Shown: in pieces, positions 1 to 8,250 of the stretch
Numbering within the stretch: position 1 is the stretch's first letter
Layout: each line of letters begins with the position of its first letter
Assembly: GCF_034931045.1 (NCBI RefSeq)
Contig: NZ_JAYGHH010000006.1
Span: 62,001-126,000 of the forward strand
Direction: 5' to 3'
DNA length: 64,000 nt
Source: Nodularia sp034931045
Lineage (GTDB): Bacteria; Cyanobacteriota; Cyanobacteriia; Cyanobacteriales; Nostocaceae
Translations under genes and position numbers: made by a program
The notes under the pieces: generated by a model
Told to the model about the DNA's origin: nothing
The model's input: the letters and a program-made list of their open reading frames with translations, nothing else
The model's database searches: none

Positions 1-50
1 CATCTATCCTATTTTAAGAGTTACGGGTTATAAGTTTTCACTCAGCACTC

Positions 51-848
51 CTAAAACCCTTGCAGCAATGCACTACCTGTACCCTGAAACATTATCCATG
101 AAAGAAAGAAGTTGCTGGTAAATATAATCAGCAAAGAAGTAACAACAGCAGTTGTAGTTGATTGTCCCACGCCTTTAGCTCCTCCCTTCGTAGTCAAACC
201 CCAACTGCAACCAATAACGGCAATTAACAACCCAAAGCAGCACGCCTTAATTAAAGCGCTCAGAATATCCCAAATGCCTACAAGGTTACGAGCTGAATCT
301 AAAAATACAGTATCGGCAATACCATATATATTCGTCGCAATCAATAATCCTCCTAGAATCCCAGTTATCAAAGACAGAAGGGTTAAAATCGGCAGCATTA
401 AGCAGCAAGCAAGCAGGCGAGGGATAACGAGGTAGTCAATGGGATCTGTTTTTAAGATAAATAAAGCATCAATTTGTTCGGTTACTCGCATCGTACCTAT
501 TTCGGCGGCAAAGGCAGAACCAACTCTTCCGGCCAAGACCACTGCGGTTAGCACGGGTGATAGTTCTCGTGTCAATGCTACCGCCAACACTCCGCCAACA
601 AGATTACCAGCGCCAAAGTTAATAAACTCCCGCGCGACCTGAATTGTAAATACTGCACCCACAAACACAGCCGTTAATAGGGCAATAAATAGGGAATCTG
701 GGCCAACAGCTGCCATTTGTTCTACAGTGTTGCGCCAATTAATTTTTCCTCTTAACAGGTGAACTATTACTTGTCCACCCAGGAAAATCGCCGCCAGCAG
801 TCGCTGACTCCATGCTCCTAAACTGGATTTGGATTTAGTCTCACTCAA
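51..848 (-). CDS. MlaE/YrbE-family lipid ABC transporter permease
   Basis: The 265-residue product is an integral membrane protein of the MlaE (YrbE) permease family, which moves phospholipids or other lipids between the inner and outer membranes together with an MlaF-type ATPase and an MlaD-type substrate-binding protein. Family hallmarks seen are the central stretch VLAGRVGSAFAAEIGTMRV, which matches the ATPase-coupling segment, and TDPIDYLVIPR. There are about five hydrophobic segments and the length is normal for the family. No ATPase or MCE-domain gene lies next to it here; partners may be just left of the window. The stop codon is only 50 bases from the window edge. The family call is firm but the substrate is unknown. 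Confidence 0.9.
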   Translation of the reverse strand: MSETKSKSSLGAWSQRLLAAIFLGGQVIVHLLRGKINWRNTVEQMAAVGPDSLFIALLTAVFVGAVFTIQVAREFINFGAGNLVGGVLAVALTRELSPVLTAVVLAGRVGSAFAAEIGTMRVTEQIDALFILKTDPIDYLVIPRLLACCLMLPILTLLSLITGILGGLLIATNIYGIADTVFLDSARNLVGIWDILSALIKACCFGLLIAVIGCSWGLTTKGGAKGVGQSTTTAVVTSLLIIFTSNFFLSWIMFQGTGSALLQGF

Positions 849-1260
849 TGTTTTGTAGCTAACACAGTAACTGCATTAAGAATAGCGGATGTCGGTTGCT
901 TTTGGTCAGTGGTTATTGGTTATTGGTTATTGGGAAGTTACTGTCTTCTACTCCCTGCCTCTTCTGCCTGGTGAAACATTAACTTAATTTAAAGTGCATC
1001 TCAGAAAGTAAAGTTGCTGAAATCTTGGTTTTATCCCATTATTACGAAATGTTATCGAGCCAAAGCTTTGTTTTATATGGGTTTTAGATAATTTTAGTCT
1101 GTTTGATGCTCAAATTATCTGATTAAACAGAGTGCTATTTCTTTTAATGAAAACTTAAGATTTTTGACATATGGCCTGATGAGGAGCGATCGCCCGTATT
1201 CTGGAAGATGACATCTCAGTTTTCGGCGACTATTCACTTTATCAACGGAGCTTGCTGTAA
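849..1260. other. intergenic region with a dispersed spacer repeat
   Basis: This is the spacer between the MlaE-like gene (minus) and a small membrane protein gene (plus), so it should hold two divergent promoters. It contains one copy of the recurring 'ttattgggaagttactgtcttct' type spacer at about 903-970 and a HIP1 octamer GCGATCGC at 1186-1193. I see no ORF or RNA signature. Confidence 0.5.
903..970 (+). repeat. dispersed intergenic repeat, copy 1
   Basis: Tandem TTATTGG units are followed by GAAGTTACTGTCTTCT and a C/T-rich tail. The same composite element recurs near 22841, 33528 (inverted) and 42559. Confidence 0.6.
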
Positions 1261-1557
1261 ATGTCTGTTTTTACCAACTTCCTTCGATCTCTACTGCTAA
1301 CTATATTTTTTAGCTTTATTGCTCCCATGTCTTTAATCGGTGGGGTGTTATTCTTTCTGCCCCTCATCGGTCACTTTCCGGCTTTACAAGGTGCTGCTGA
1401 GACTAGCGCGACTGGGATTCTGCATTTTCTCTCGATCTTTGGTAGCGGTCATCCTCTTCATGGACTTGTAATTATTAGTTTGACTTGTAGTTTCGTCGGC
1501 GCTTTATTTGATACTTATGCTTATTACCGTTATCAAATTTTACGTATCGACTCTTAG
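1261..1557 (+). CDS. conserved small membrane protein, function unknown
   Basis: This 98-residue protein has hydrophobic segments at about residues 8-32 and 65-85, separated by a short loop, and looks like a two-helix membrane protein. The sequence resembles small conserved hypothetical proteins that I recall from filamentous cyanobacteria, but no named domain is recognised. A GGAG-like ribosome site (cggagcttgctgtaa) stands about a dozen bases before the ATG. It is transcribed alone, with long AT-rich spacers on both sides. A weak 7-bp hairpin with one bulge (1565-1584) follows the stop. No function can be given. Confidence 0.7.
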   Translation: MSVFTNFLRSLLLTIFFSFIAPMSLIGGVLFFLPLIGHFPALQGAAETSATGILHFLSIFGSGHPLHGLVIISLTCSFVGALFDTYAYYRYQILRIDS

Positions 1558-1905
1558 TTGATCAGAACCCCTGTTTGGGTGTTCACTGACAAATCAAGAC
1601 AATGCCATCTGTTACCTAGATACACAAGACTATTTTTAAGTTTATATCACTAAGCTTTTTTAATAAATATTAATTAAATAATCAATAGTTACTAAAATAG
1701 TCATAAATTATGATATTTGAATTTTTTGTTATACTACTGAATCAGTTTATCCCGATATTTCCATAAATATACGTAGGAAATCTAAAAACTTAATTAAGAT
1801 TTTAGAGTGCATGATGACGGTTGATTGTTTTGCACAAAGCAAAGTAGGTCGTTTAAGTGGTGGGCAATTTATATTGAGTGTATTACAGAGGTTTTTTAAC
1901 TGCTC
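1558..1905. other. AT-rich intergenic region before sppA
   Basis: The region holds a weak hairpin at 1565-1584 directly after the small membrane protein gene, then a strongly AT-rich stretch that probably contains the sppA promoter. A 62-codon reading frame starting near 1811 runs into sppA in another frame and is not believed. Confidence 0.45.
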
Positions 1906-2727
1906 ATGGTCTGGCCTTTCAAGTCAAAATTTCGTAAACAAATTGCCCGGATTGAAATTACTGGGGCGATTGGTGGTTCTACTCGCAAGCGCGTCTTAGA
2001 AGCCTTAAAAACAGTAGAAGAGAAAAAGTTTCCGGCTTTACTCTTACGCATCGATAGTCCCGGAGGTACAGTTGGAGATTCACAAGAAATCTACAGCGCT
2101 CTGAAAAGGTTACGCAAGAAAATCAAAATTGTCGCCAGTTTTGGTAATATTTCGGCTTCTGGTGGTGTCTACATTGGTATGGGAGCCGAACATATTATGG
2201 CTAACCCTGGTACAATCACCGGGAGTATTGGCGTAATTCTGCGAGGGAATAACTTAGAACGCTTGTTGGAAAAAGTTGGTGTTTCCTTCAAAGTCATCAA
2301 GTCTGGCCCTTACAAAGATATTTTGGCATTTGATCGTCAACTGACTTTACCAGAAGAAAGTATCCTACAAGAGTTGATTGATGTCAGTTATCAGCAGTTT
2401 GTGTACACAATTGCTGAAGCGCGTTCTTTGGAAGTAGAAACTGTTAAGACTTTCGCTGATGGGCGCATTTTTACTGGAGAACAAGCTTTAGAATTAGGCG
2501 TTGTAGACCGTCTAGGAACCGAAGAAGATGCACGTTGTTGGACAGCTGAAATGCTGGGTCTTGATCCGGATAAAGCACCCTGCTATACCCTAGAAGAACG
2601 AAAACCTTTATTGAGTCGCGTTCTACCCGGAAGCCGTCTGGTTTCGTCAGGGCTGGGAGCGGGAATTGATTGGTTGGAGTTTGAAATGTCTACCAGTGGT
2701 CTACCACTGTGGTTATATCGACCATAA
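1906..2727 (+). CDS. sppA: signal peptide peptidase SppA, short (36K) type
   Basis: This is a serine protease of family S49 that degrades cleaved signal peptides at the membrane. The 273-residue length fits the short bacterial form with a single protease domain rather than the 67K duplicated form. Visible motifs are LLRIDSPGGTVGDSQEI near residue 50, the nucleophile region SASGGVYIGMGAE near residue 85, and SGPYKDI near residue 130, which carries the catalytic lysine of the Ser/Lys dyad. There is no long N-terminal transmembrane anchor. It is followed 80 bases later by aroH on the same strand, so the two may be co-transcribed. The start is ATG in MVWPFKSKF, a usual opening for cyanobacterial homologues. 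Confidence 0.93.
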   Translation: MVWPFKSKFRKQIARIEITGAIGGSTRKRVLEALKTVEEKKFPALLLRIDSPGGTVGDSQEIYSALKRLRKKIKIVASFGNISASGGVYIGMGAEHIMANPGTITGSIGVILRGNNLERLLEKVGVSFKVIKSGPYKDILAFDRQLTLPEESILQELIDVSYQQFVYTIAEARSLEVETVKTFADGRIFTGEQALELGVVDRLGTEEDARCWTAEMLGLDPDKAPCYTLEERKPLLSRVLPGSRLVSSGLGAGIDWLEFEMSTSGLPLWLYRP

Positions 2728-2793
2728 AAAATTAACAGTCATTGGTCATTAATACAAGACTATTGACCAATGACTCATGACTCATGACTAATT

Positions 2794-2800
2794 AAGGAGG
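2794..2800 (+). promoter_or_regulatory. strong ribosome binding site deciding the aroH GTG start
   Basis: AAGGAGG lies seven bases before GTG at 2808. This supports the GTG start over the ATG four codons later. Confidence 0.8.
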
Positions 2801-2807
2801 ATTTGGC

Positions 2808-3221
2808 GTGGAGTGGCAAATGCGGGCGATTCGCGGAGCAACAACCGTTTCCGAAAACACCATTGAAGCGATTGGAGAAGCGGTAACGGAACTCATAGAT
2901 GAATTAGAACAACGGAATCAACTCCAGCCAGAGGAGATGATTAGTGTAACTTTTTCGGTGACAAAGGATTTGGATGCAATTTTTCCGGCAGCGATCGCGC
3001 GATCGCGTTCTGGTTGGGATAATGTAGCTATGTTAGATGTACAGCAAATGCACGTCGAAGGTAGCTTACAGCGTTGTATTCGGTTTCTTATTCACGCTTA
3101 CCTCCCAGCCTCTACATCCATTCATCATATTTATTTACGCCAAGCTGCTAAATTACGTCCAGATTGGAGTTTATCCCAGGCGTTACAACCATCACAGCAC
3201 GTAGTTAAGTCAAAAGTTTAA
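2808..3221 (+). CDS. aroH: chorismate mutase, AroH type
   Basis: This enzyme converts chorismate to prephenate, the branch step toward phenylalanine and tyrosine. The 137-residue product matches the monofunctional AroH fold (Bacillus type, trimeric) with the motifs MRAIRGATTV, SVTKDLDAIFP and the late IYLRQAAKLRPDW. The start is taken as GTG at 2808 because a strong AAGGAGG ribosome site lies at 2794-2800, seven bases upstream; an in-frame ATG at 2820 is the alternative. Two HIP1 octamers stand back to back inside the gene (2991-3006). It lies downstream of sppA. Confidence 0.94.
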   Translation: MEWQMRAIRGATTVSENTIEAIGEAVTELIDELEQRNQLQPEEMISVTFSVTKDLDAIFPAAIARSRSGWDNVAMLDVQQMHVEGSLQRCIRFLIHAYLPASTSIHHIYLRQAAKLRPDWSLSQALQPSQHVVKSKV

Positions 3222-3258
3222 AATACGGCTGTAAATTATATGTAAAAATTAGTACAAA

Positions 3259-3543
3259 ATGAGCTATTACAGTGGTGATGCTGCTCAACATACTGCCATT
3301 GGTGGGAGAATGTTTACTGAGAGGGGAACCGGTGTTTGTGTGAAGTTAGAGGATTTTTTGAGCATTCTCTCCAAAATGGAGCAGCCACTAGTAATTATCA
3401 CGAGTGAAGGGTATTTCACCAAAATCTATAAGTATGTCACAGCATACAAAGGTTTTGTGTTTTTTGCCGAGTCTTTAGACAAATTAGATTTTGGTAGCAA
3501 TATTGAGGTGATTTACGCTCAAAATCTCTGCACCGATATTTGA
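3259..3543 (+). CDS. hypothetical protein, 94 residues
   Basis: This is a small soluble protein with no signal peptide or membrane segment. The first 30 residues are polar and glycine-rich (ending near GRMFTERGTGVCV); the rest alternates hydrophobic and polar residues as an alpha/beta fold would. No family is recognised. It follows aroH by 37 bases on the same strand and could be the last gene of the sppA-aroH unit. A hairpin that may end transcription lies at 3612-3635. Reasonable length, spacing and codon use make it likely real, but function is unknown. Confidence 0.6.
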   Translation: MSYYSGDAAQHTAIGGRMFTERGTGVCVKLEDFLSILSKMEQPLVIITSEGYFTKIYKYVTAYKGFVFFAESLDKLDFGSNIEVIYAQNLCTDI

Positions 3544-3611
3544 ATTAGACCAGAGTGCGTCAATCTCAAGTCTATTTGGCTGTGATCAAGTACGAAATAC
3601 CAGCTATACAA

Positions 3612-3648
3612 CAGTCAGGTAACATTATCTGGCTGTCGCTATCTTTTT
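3612..3648 (+). terminator. probable hairpin terminator between convergent genes
   Basis: CAGTCAGGT (3612-3620) pairs with ATCTGGCTG (3627-3635) through nine base pairs including G-T pairs, followed by a short T-rich tract ending near 3648. It lies between a plus-strand and a minus-strand gene end. Confidence 0.5.
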
Positions 3649-4013
3649 CACTCTTGAGTCCCTGAAGCTACTTTCAGGTTATGCGTTTGATTCGATTTAA
3701 GTTCATCGATATTTTCTGTCTGGATAAATTCGTCAAACAGGTTAAAAAACGTCTGTAAAGCAGTTTGTTGATCCTGTGAGCAAGATAAAATAATTTGATC
3801 CCAGGTTTGATTGGAAGTCCGATTAACTTTCTGCTGAATCCAGGATTGAAACTGGGAAAAATGCTTTTCTTGTGAGGTTTGCGGGGTTCCCATCTGGCGA
3901 CGAGCAAAGCAATAACCAGCTAAAAAAGTGCGGAGGTTCGAGATGGAAGGTTCTCCCAAATACATGGCAGGACGTTTCCGAATATTGCTGATTAGTTCAT
4001 ACAAATCAAACAT
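3648..4013 (-). CDS. probable immunity protein paired with a papain-fold toxin
   Basis: This 121-residue soluble protein opens with LYELISNIRKRPAMYLGEP, followed by LRTFLAGYCFARR. This N-terminal pattern (RKRPxMYLG, then a helix with LxxFLxGY) is one I recall in small immunity-like proteins encoded beside polymorphic toxins. It starts only 13 bases after the papain-fold toxin gene stops, on the same strand, in the toxin-then-immunity order usual for such pairs. No membrane segment or enzyme motif is seen. The immunity role is inferred from context and length. Confidence 0.55.
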   Translation of the reverse strand: MFDLYELISNIRKRPAMYLGEPSISNLRTFLAGYCFARRQMGTPQTSQEKHFSQFQSWIQQKVNRTSNQTWDQIILSCSQDQQTALQTFFNLFDEFIQTENIDELKSNQTHNLKVASGTQE

Positions 4014-4026
4014 TTTTCTCTCCTGC

Positions 4027-4425
4027 TTAAAATTCAGTTTCGGTGATTTGGAAATTTCCGCCTAAATCTTGGACGGGGCAGTAAAGGTTATTTATCCAGT
4101 CTACTCTGGAAATTCCTTCGGGGTGGATGTTGTCAAAGATGAGTTCCTGTCCATCAATTTCTACAGCGATCGCTTCATGTCTTCCGTTGATAGAAATGTT
4201 TTCTTGGAGGCGTTCATGATAAATGTTACAGAAGGGATCTTCTGTAGTCCCTGTAGATAGGCTAATCTGTTTACCGGAAACTTTTTGATCTATGAGGAAT
4301 TGCCGCAGGGCGATGGCACAGGAAACACATTCAAAAATTTGAAATTTTTCCGCGATCGCACTCAGTTGAATGTGAACCTTCCCATTGGTTATTTTTTTGT
4401 TAGGTAGCTTTCTTGTTTCTGCCAT
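4027..4425 (-). CDS. papain-fold toxin 2-like cysteine protease/deamidase domain
   Basis: This 132-residue protein looks like the stand-alone 'papain fold toxin 2' domain described in polymorphic toxin systems. The candidate catalytic residues can be placed: cysteine in FECVSCAIAL (C33 or C36), histidine in INGRHEAIAVE (H83) and aspartate in LIFDNIHPEG (D98), in papain order Cys-His-Asp. There is no signal peptide, no delivery domain (no RHS, filamentous haemagglutinin or VgrG part) and no N-terminal toxin trunk, so this is a solitary toxin module or a domesticated copy. The gene just downstream encodes a likely immunity partner. The substrate is unknown. Confidence 0.62.
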   Translation of the reverse strand: MAETRKLPNKKITNGKVHIQLSAIAEKFQIFECVSCAIALRQFLIDQKVSGKQISLSTGTTEDPFCNIYHERLQENISINGRHEAIAVEIDGQELIFDNIHPEGISRVDWINNLYCPVQDLGGNFQITETEF

Positions 4426-4475
4426 TAGTAGGCGATACGATACACAGAATCAGCTACGCTAACGCCACTCTGTAA

Positions 4476-5366
4476 CTATTCGTGATGACGATTAAATCTG
4501 ATTCCTACAAAGATGTCATACACAAATTCAAAAAAGTCTTTTTTCTGCAATAACCCCGATGTCTGAGGGCTACCTTTTTCATCCAATAACGGCTTCATGG
4601 CGTAATAAGCAGGTTGGTAGTTATACCAGGGAATTGAAGGCCATAAATGATGGATGAGGTGGTAATTTTGACCCAAAATGAGGATATTTAGCAGTTTACC
4701 AGGATACACACGGGCATTTTTCCAGCGATCGCGTTCTACAAACGGACGATGTGGTAAATAATCAAAAAATAATCCTAATGCTATCCCCACCAAAAACGCC
4801 GGGATAAACCAAAAATTGAGAATATAGCCTAAAAAGTGATATTGAATCGAAATATAAAAAATTGTCACAACAATTAAGCGGCTGACAAACCATTCTAATA
4901 GTTCATACTTCCGCCACAGTCGCCTTTGAAAGAAAAACACCTCATGGTACAAAAAACGCACCGCAATCAACCATAACGGTCCCCCTGTAGAGACATAATG
5001 ATCTGGGTCGTTTTTGGGGTCATTCACATGGGCATGATGCTGTAAATGCACCCGTGTAAATACTGGAAAAGCAAAAGCTAATATCAAAGCGCTACCATGC
5101 CCTAACATGGCATTAATCACGCGGTTGCGATGGGCTGACTGGTGACAAGCATCGTGAATCACAGTGCCAGCACAATGTAAAGCAATGGTGTTAATAGTAA
5201 AACACAACCAGTCTGGCCATTGCCATAGCCAGTAACCGAAGTTAGATAACACCAACATTGTGACTGTGGATAGAAACAGCAACAGTGTAGGATTAAAATC
5301 ACCAGGAGGCGCTAAAAATTCCTTGGGCGGTATTTTCAGTGACTTCTGTGCCTCCAATGTGAGCAT
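4476..5366 (-). CDS. crtR: beta-carotene hydroxylase CrtR (fatty-acid-desaturase-like)
   Basis: CrtR is a membrane di-iron hydroxylase that adds hydroxyl groups to beta-ionone rings, making zeaxanthin and related xanthophylls. The 296 residues contain the histidine clusters of the desaturase/hydroxylase superfamily: HDACH (71-75), HLQHHAH (107-113), LPHRPF and a late HLIHHLWP. Three or four membrane spans are visible. The overall sequence, including the opening PPKEFLAPPGDFNP and the HLWPSIPWYNY end region, is that of cyanobacterial CrtR rather than of an acyl-lipid desaturase. It is divergent from pyk across a 431-base spacer. Confidence 0.9.
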   Translation of the reverse strand: MLTLEAQKSLKIPPKEFLAPPGDFNPTLLLFLSTVTMLVLSNFGYWLWQWPDWLCFTINTIALHCAGTVIHDACHQSAHRNRVINAMLGHGSALILAFAFPVFTRVHLQHHAHVNDPKNDPDHYVSTGGPLWLIAVRFLYHEVFFFQRRLWRKYELLEWFVSRLIVVTIFYISIQYHFLGYILNFWFIPAFLVGIALGLFFDYLPHRPFVERDRWKNARVYPGKLLNILILGQNYHLIHHLWPSIPWYNYQPAYYAMKPLLDEKGSPQTSGLLQKKDFFEFVYDIFVGIRFNRHHE

Positions 5367-5797
5367 TCTTAACTCCTTCCTTGATCAAACATTACAAATA
5401 TACGATAAAAATGAGCCGAACATAAACTTTTGTAAGCTTTTGTTTAGCAATATTTAACTTTATCTTTGCTGAAGAGGAGATGAATAGCGCTATGATTCCA
5501 GACGAGAGATAAGTTTTTGCTGATCAGTAGGATGTGCTAGGCAAAAACCCAAGAGTTGATCAAAAAATCTCTCTGATGCAGGATGTAACCAAGTTTGGTG
5601 TACGATATCTACTCTATCTCACAACTCTTGGGAAATGTTAAGCAGGGGAAAATAAATAATTGCTGCTCAAAGTGACTCTCACCCCCCCATTCATCCTCTG
5701 CCTCTGTTGGTTATGGATATAGCAGTGACTGAAAACGAAACGCCCCTTAACTTACTATGAATCTCTAGATAGAGATAGCCCCCTAGAATCAGCCCCT
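5367..5797. other. divergent promoter region crtR/pyk with long inverted repeat
   Basis: This spacer drives crtR to the left and pyk to the right. Its main feature is a perfect 11-bp inverted repeat at 5548-5558 and 5622-5632. No ORF is believed. Confidence 0.5.
5548..5632. repeat. perfect 11-bp inverted repeat with 63-bp spacer
   Basis: CCCAAGAGTTG (5548-5558) is matched exactly by its reverse complement CAACTCTTGGG (5622-5632). The match stops at both ends of the 11 bases. It could be a regulatory loop, an RNA stem or the ends of a decayed small element. Confidence 0.7.
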
Positions 5798-7567
5798 ATG
5801 CAATTAAGAGACTCTCTACGCCGGACAAAAATTGTTGCTACAATTGGGCCTGCCACCAGCAGCCCTGAAATGCTGAAGGCGATTATTGAAGCGGGTGCAA
5901 CGACACTGCGGCTCAACTTCTCCCACGGTACTCATGCCGACCATCAGCGTAGTATTCGCTTAATTCGGCAAACAGCCTTTGAATTAAATCAGCCAGTAGC
6001 AATTCTCCAAGACTTGCAAGGGCCAAAAATTCGCTTAGGTAAGTTTGAAAATGGGTCGATAATTTTAGCAAAAGGCGATCGCTTCACCTTGACAAATCGC
6101 CCAGTTATCGGTTCCCAAGAAATTAGTTGTGTTACCTACGACTATTTGGCAGAAGAAGTACCTGTAGGTGCGAAAATCCTCCTTGATGATGGACGAGTAG
6201 AAATGCTCGTAGAAGATATTAACCGTGACAAAGGCGATTTACATTGTCGTGTCACAGTGCCTGGTAAGTTGTCTAACAACAAAGGTGTCAACTTTCCCGG
6301 TGTTTACCTGTCCATCAAGGCCATGACCGACAAAGACCGTGAGGATCTCATATTTGGTCTAGATCAAGGTGTAGACTGGGTAGCACTTTCCTTTGTCCGC
6401 AACCCCCAGGACATGATCGAAATTAAAGAGCTAATTTCTAGCACCGGCAAGCAAGTACCAGTAATTGCCAAAATTGAAAAACATGAAGCTATTGAACAAA
6501 TGGAAGAAGTTCTAGCTTTATGTGATGGCGTGATGGTTGCTAGAGGTGACTTAGGTGTAGAACTCCCGGCTGAAGATGTCCCTGTACTGCAAAAGCGGCT
6601 CATTGCTGCCGCCAATCGTTTAGGGATTCCCATCATCACCGCTACCCAAATGTTAGACAGCATGGTAAGCAACCCCCGTCCCACTCGTGCGGAAGTGTCA
6701 GACGTAGCTAATGCCATTTTAGATGGGACAGATGCCGTGATGCTATCTAATGAAACTGCTGTGGGTGACTTTCCTGTGGAAGCAGTAGCAACAATGGCAC
6801 GAATTGCCGAACGTATGGAGCAGGAAGAGGTACTGCATCCAGTAGTCCGCCCCAAGCGTGATAATCGGCGTTCTATTCCTAATGCCATTAGTCAAGCCGT
6901 GGGACAAATTGCTGAACAGTTAGGAGCTGCGGCAATTATGACCCTGACGCAAACAGGAGCTACAGCCCGTAATGTCTCCAAATTTCGTCCCCATACGCCT
7001 ATTTTGGCTGTGACACCCCATGTAAATGTAGCACGACAGTTACAAATGGTTTGGGGCGTTAAACCCTTATTAGTACTGGGGCTACCGTCCACAGGGCAGA
7101 CATTTCAAGCAGCTATCAATGTGGCGCAAGAGCATAAGTATCTGTCTGAAGGTGATTTGGTGGTCATGACTGCTGGTACACTCCAAGGTGTTTCAGGATC
7201 AACGGATTTGGTAAAGGTGGAAGTTGTTACAGCTGTTCTAGGACAGGGTATTGGTTTGGGACAAGGTTCTGTCAGTGGTCGTGCTAGAGTGGCTCACACT
7301 GGTATGGACGTGAGTAATTTTAATCCTGGAGATATTTTGGTTGCACCCTGCACCGATGCCGATTTTGTCGAGGCAATTCGGAAATCTGCCGGGATTATTA
7401 CTGAAGATGATAGTCTCACAAGTCACGCCGCAGTCATTGCTTTACGTTTGGGTGTACCTGTGATTGTGGGTGTGAAGACAGCAACAAAAGTAATTCATGA
7501 TGGAGCAATTGTGACTTTGGATTTGCAACGGGGTTTGGTCTACTCTGGGGCTGTGGGAACTCCGTAA
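5798..7567 (+). CDS. pyk: pyruvate kinase with C-terminal PEP-utilizer-like domain
   Basis: Pyruvate kinase makes pyruvate and ATP from phosphoenolpyruvate and ADP. The first 475 or so residues are the standard enzyme: RRTKIVATIGPAT at the start, LRLNFSHG, the active-site region IAKIEKHEAIEQ, MVARGDLGVELP and IITATQMLDSM. Residues from about 480 to 589 form an extra domain with the motif DDSLTSHAAVIALRLGVPV, which resembles the mobile histidine domain of PEP-utilizing enzymes; this two-part form also occurs in Bacillus and many cyanobacteria. The TAA stop lies inside the first unit of a heptamer repeat, so the repeat touches the coding sequence. Confidence 0.96.
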   Translation: MQLRDSLRRTKIVATIGPATSSPEMLKAIIEAGATTLRLNFSHGTHADHQRSIRLIRQTAFELNQPVAILQDLQGPKIRLGKFENGSIILAKGDRFTLTNRPVIGSQEISCVTYDYLAEEVPVGAKILLDDGRVEMLVEDINRDKGDLHCRVTVPGKLSNNKGVNFPGVYLSIKAMTDKDREDLIFGLDQGVDWVALSFVRNPQDMIEIKELISSTGKQVPVIAKIEKHEAIEQMEEVLALCDGVMVARGDLGVELPAEDVPVLQKRLIAAANRLGIPIITATQMLDSMVSNPRPTRAEVSDVANAILDGTDAVMLSNETAVGDFPVEAVATMARIAERMEQEEVLHPVVRPKRDNRRSIPNAISQAVGQIAEQLGAAAIMTLTQTGATARNVSKFRPHTPILAVTPHVNVARQLQMVWGVKPLLVLGLPSTGQTFQAAINVAQEHKYLSEGDLVVMTAGTLQGVSGSTDLVKVEVVTAVLGQGIGLGQGSVSGRARVAHTGMDVSNFNPGDILVAPCTDADFVEAIRKSAGIITEDDSLTSHAAVIALRLGVPVIVGVKTATKVIHDGAIVTLDLQRGLVYSGAVGTP

Positions 7568-7604
7568 TTCGTAATTCGTAGTTCGTAATTCGTAATTCGT
7601 AATT
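7563..7604 (+). repeat. heptanucleotide tandem repeat (GTAATTC)n
   Basis: Six units of GTAATTC (one is GTAGTTC, the last GTAATTA) begin at the pyk stop codon. The same heptamer, on the other strand, makes up the array at 54110-54284. Confidence 0.9.
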
Positions 7605-7622
7605 AAGAATTGCTGGAAACAT

Positions 7623-8204
7623 CTACTCTGATTCAAATTGCACTCTCTCGTAAATCTGGCGATGGGGAATTTGGCAATTTGCGGAAGCTAAGGTTAAAAC
7701 TCCGTCTTTATTGTCAGATTCTCTTAATAGCCAGTTACTTTCTGGTGTTTTACTAAACTGCTCAATGTGAATTTGATATTGGTCAATTAATATATATTCT
7801 TGGAGTTCCGGGATGGAACGATAATAAGTAAATTTATCGCCTCTATCTCTACTACTAGTAGATTTAGAAAGTACCTCAAAAATGATGCTAGGATTTAGCA
7901 CTGTGTCAGTGCGTCCTTCTTGGAATATAGCTTCATCTTTGATAATCAAAATATCAGGATATGTGTATTCTCGGTAATTAGGAATCCATAAACGCAAGTC
8001 ACTCAGGAATACTTCATAAGGTTGTTCTTGCAAGCTTAATTCTAAAAGTCTGCTCAGGTTGCGGATAATTCGGTTATGATTAATCGAGCCTCCAGGCATT
8101 GGTAAAATTTCCCCATTACGGTATTCGCTACGGTACTCAGCAGTTTCTTCATGTGCTAGGTATTCTTCTACAGAATATTGCCGGGGGGGAGTTTGTACAA
8201 CCAT
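7623..8204 (-). CDS. Uma2 family endonuclease (DUF820)
   Basis: The 193-residue protein belongs to the Uma2/DUF820 family, a PD-(D/E)XK nuclease fold greatly expanded in cyanobacteria, whose cellular role is not settled. Seen are the opening YSVEEYLAHEE, the region YTYPDILIIKDE with the active-site aspartate, and IIFEVLSKSTSSRDRGDK with the glutamate, then YRSIPELQEYILID. The length is normal. It is transcribed toward pyk and separated from it by the heptamer array. It is not close in sequence to the tandem Uma2 pair at 18.7-20.2 kb, which carry a different C-terminal tail. Confidence 0.88.
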   Translation of the reverse strand: MVVQTPPRQYSVEEYLAHEETAEYRSEYRNGEILPMPGGSINHNRIIRNLSRLLELSLQEQPYEVFLSDLRLWIPNYREYTYPDILIIKDEAIFQEGRTDTVLNPSIIFEVLSKSTSSRDRGDKFTYYRSIPELQEYILIDQYQIHIEQFSKTPESNWLLRESDNKDGVLTLASANCQIPHRQIYERVQFESE

Positions 8205-8250
8205 AGGATTTATTGGTAAGGTTTTGAGCCAGATTACTTTAGCCTAGCAT

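Noticed and set aside
112..642. Plus-strand ORFs opposite the MlaE-like gene
   Set aside because: Antisense shadows of a clearly conserved membrane protein; sequences show no family pattern.
1811..1999. 62-codon plus-strand ORF before sppA
   Set aside because: It overlaps the sppA start in another frame and its end mirrors out-of-frame translation of sppA; no ribosome site.
6364..6888. 174-codon antisense ORF inside pyk
   Set aside because: Long only because of the codon bias of pyk on the other strand; serine-rich product without family features.
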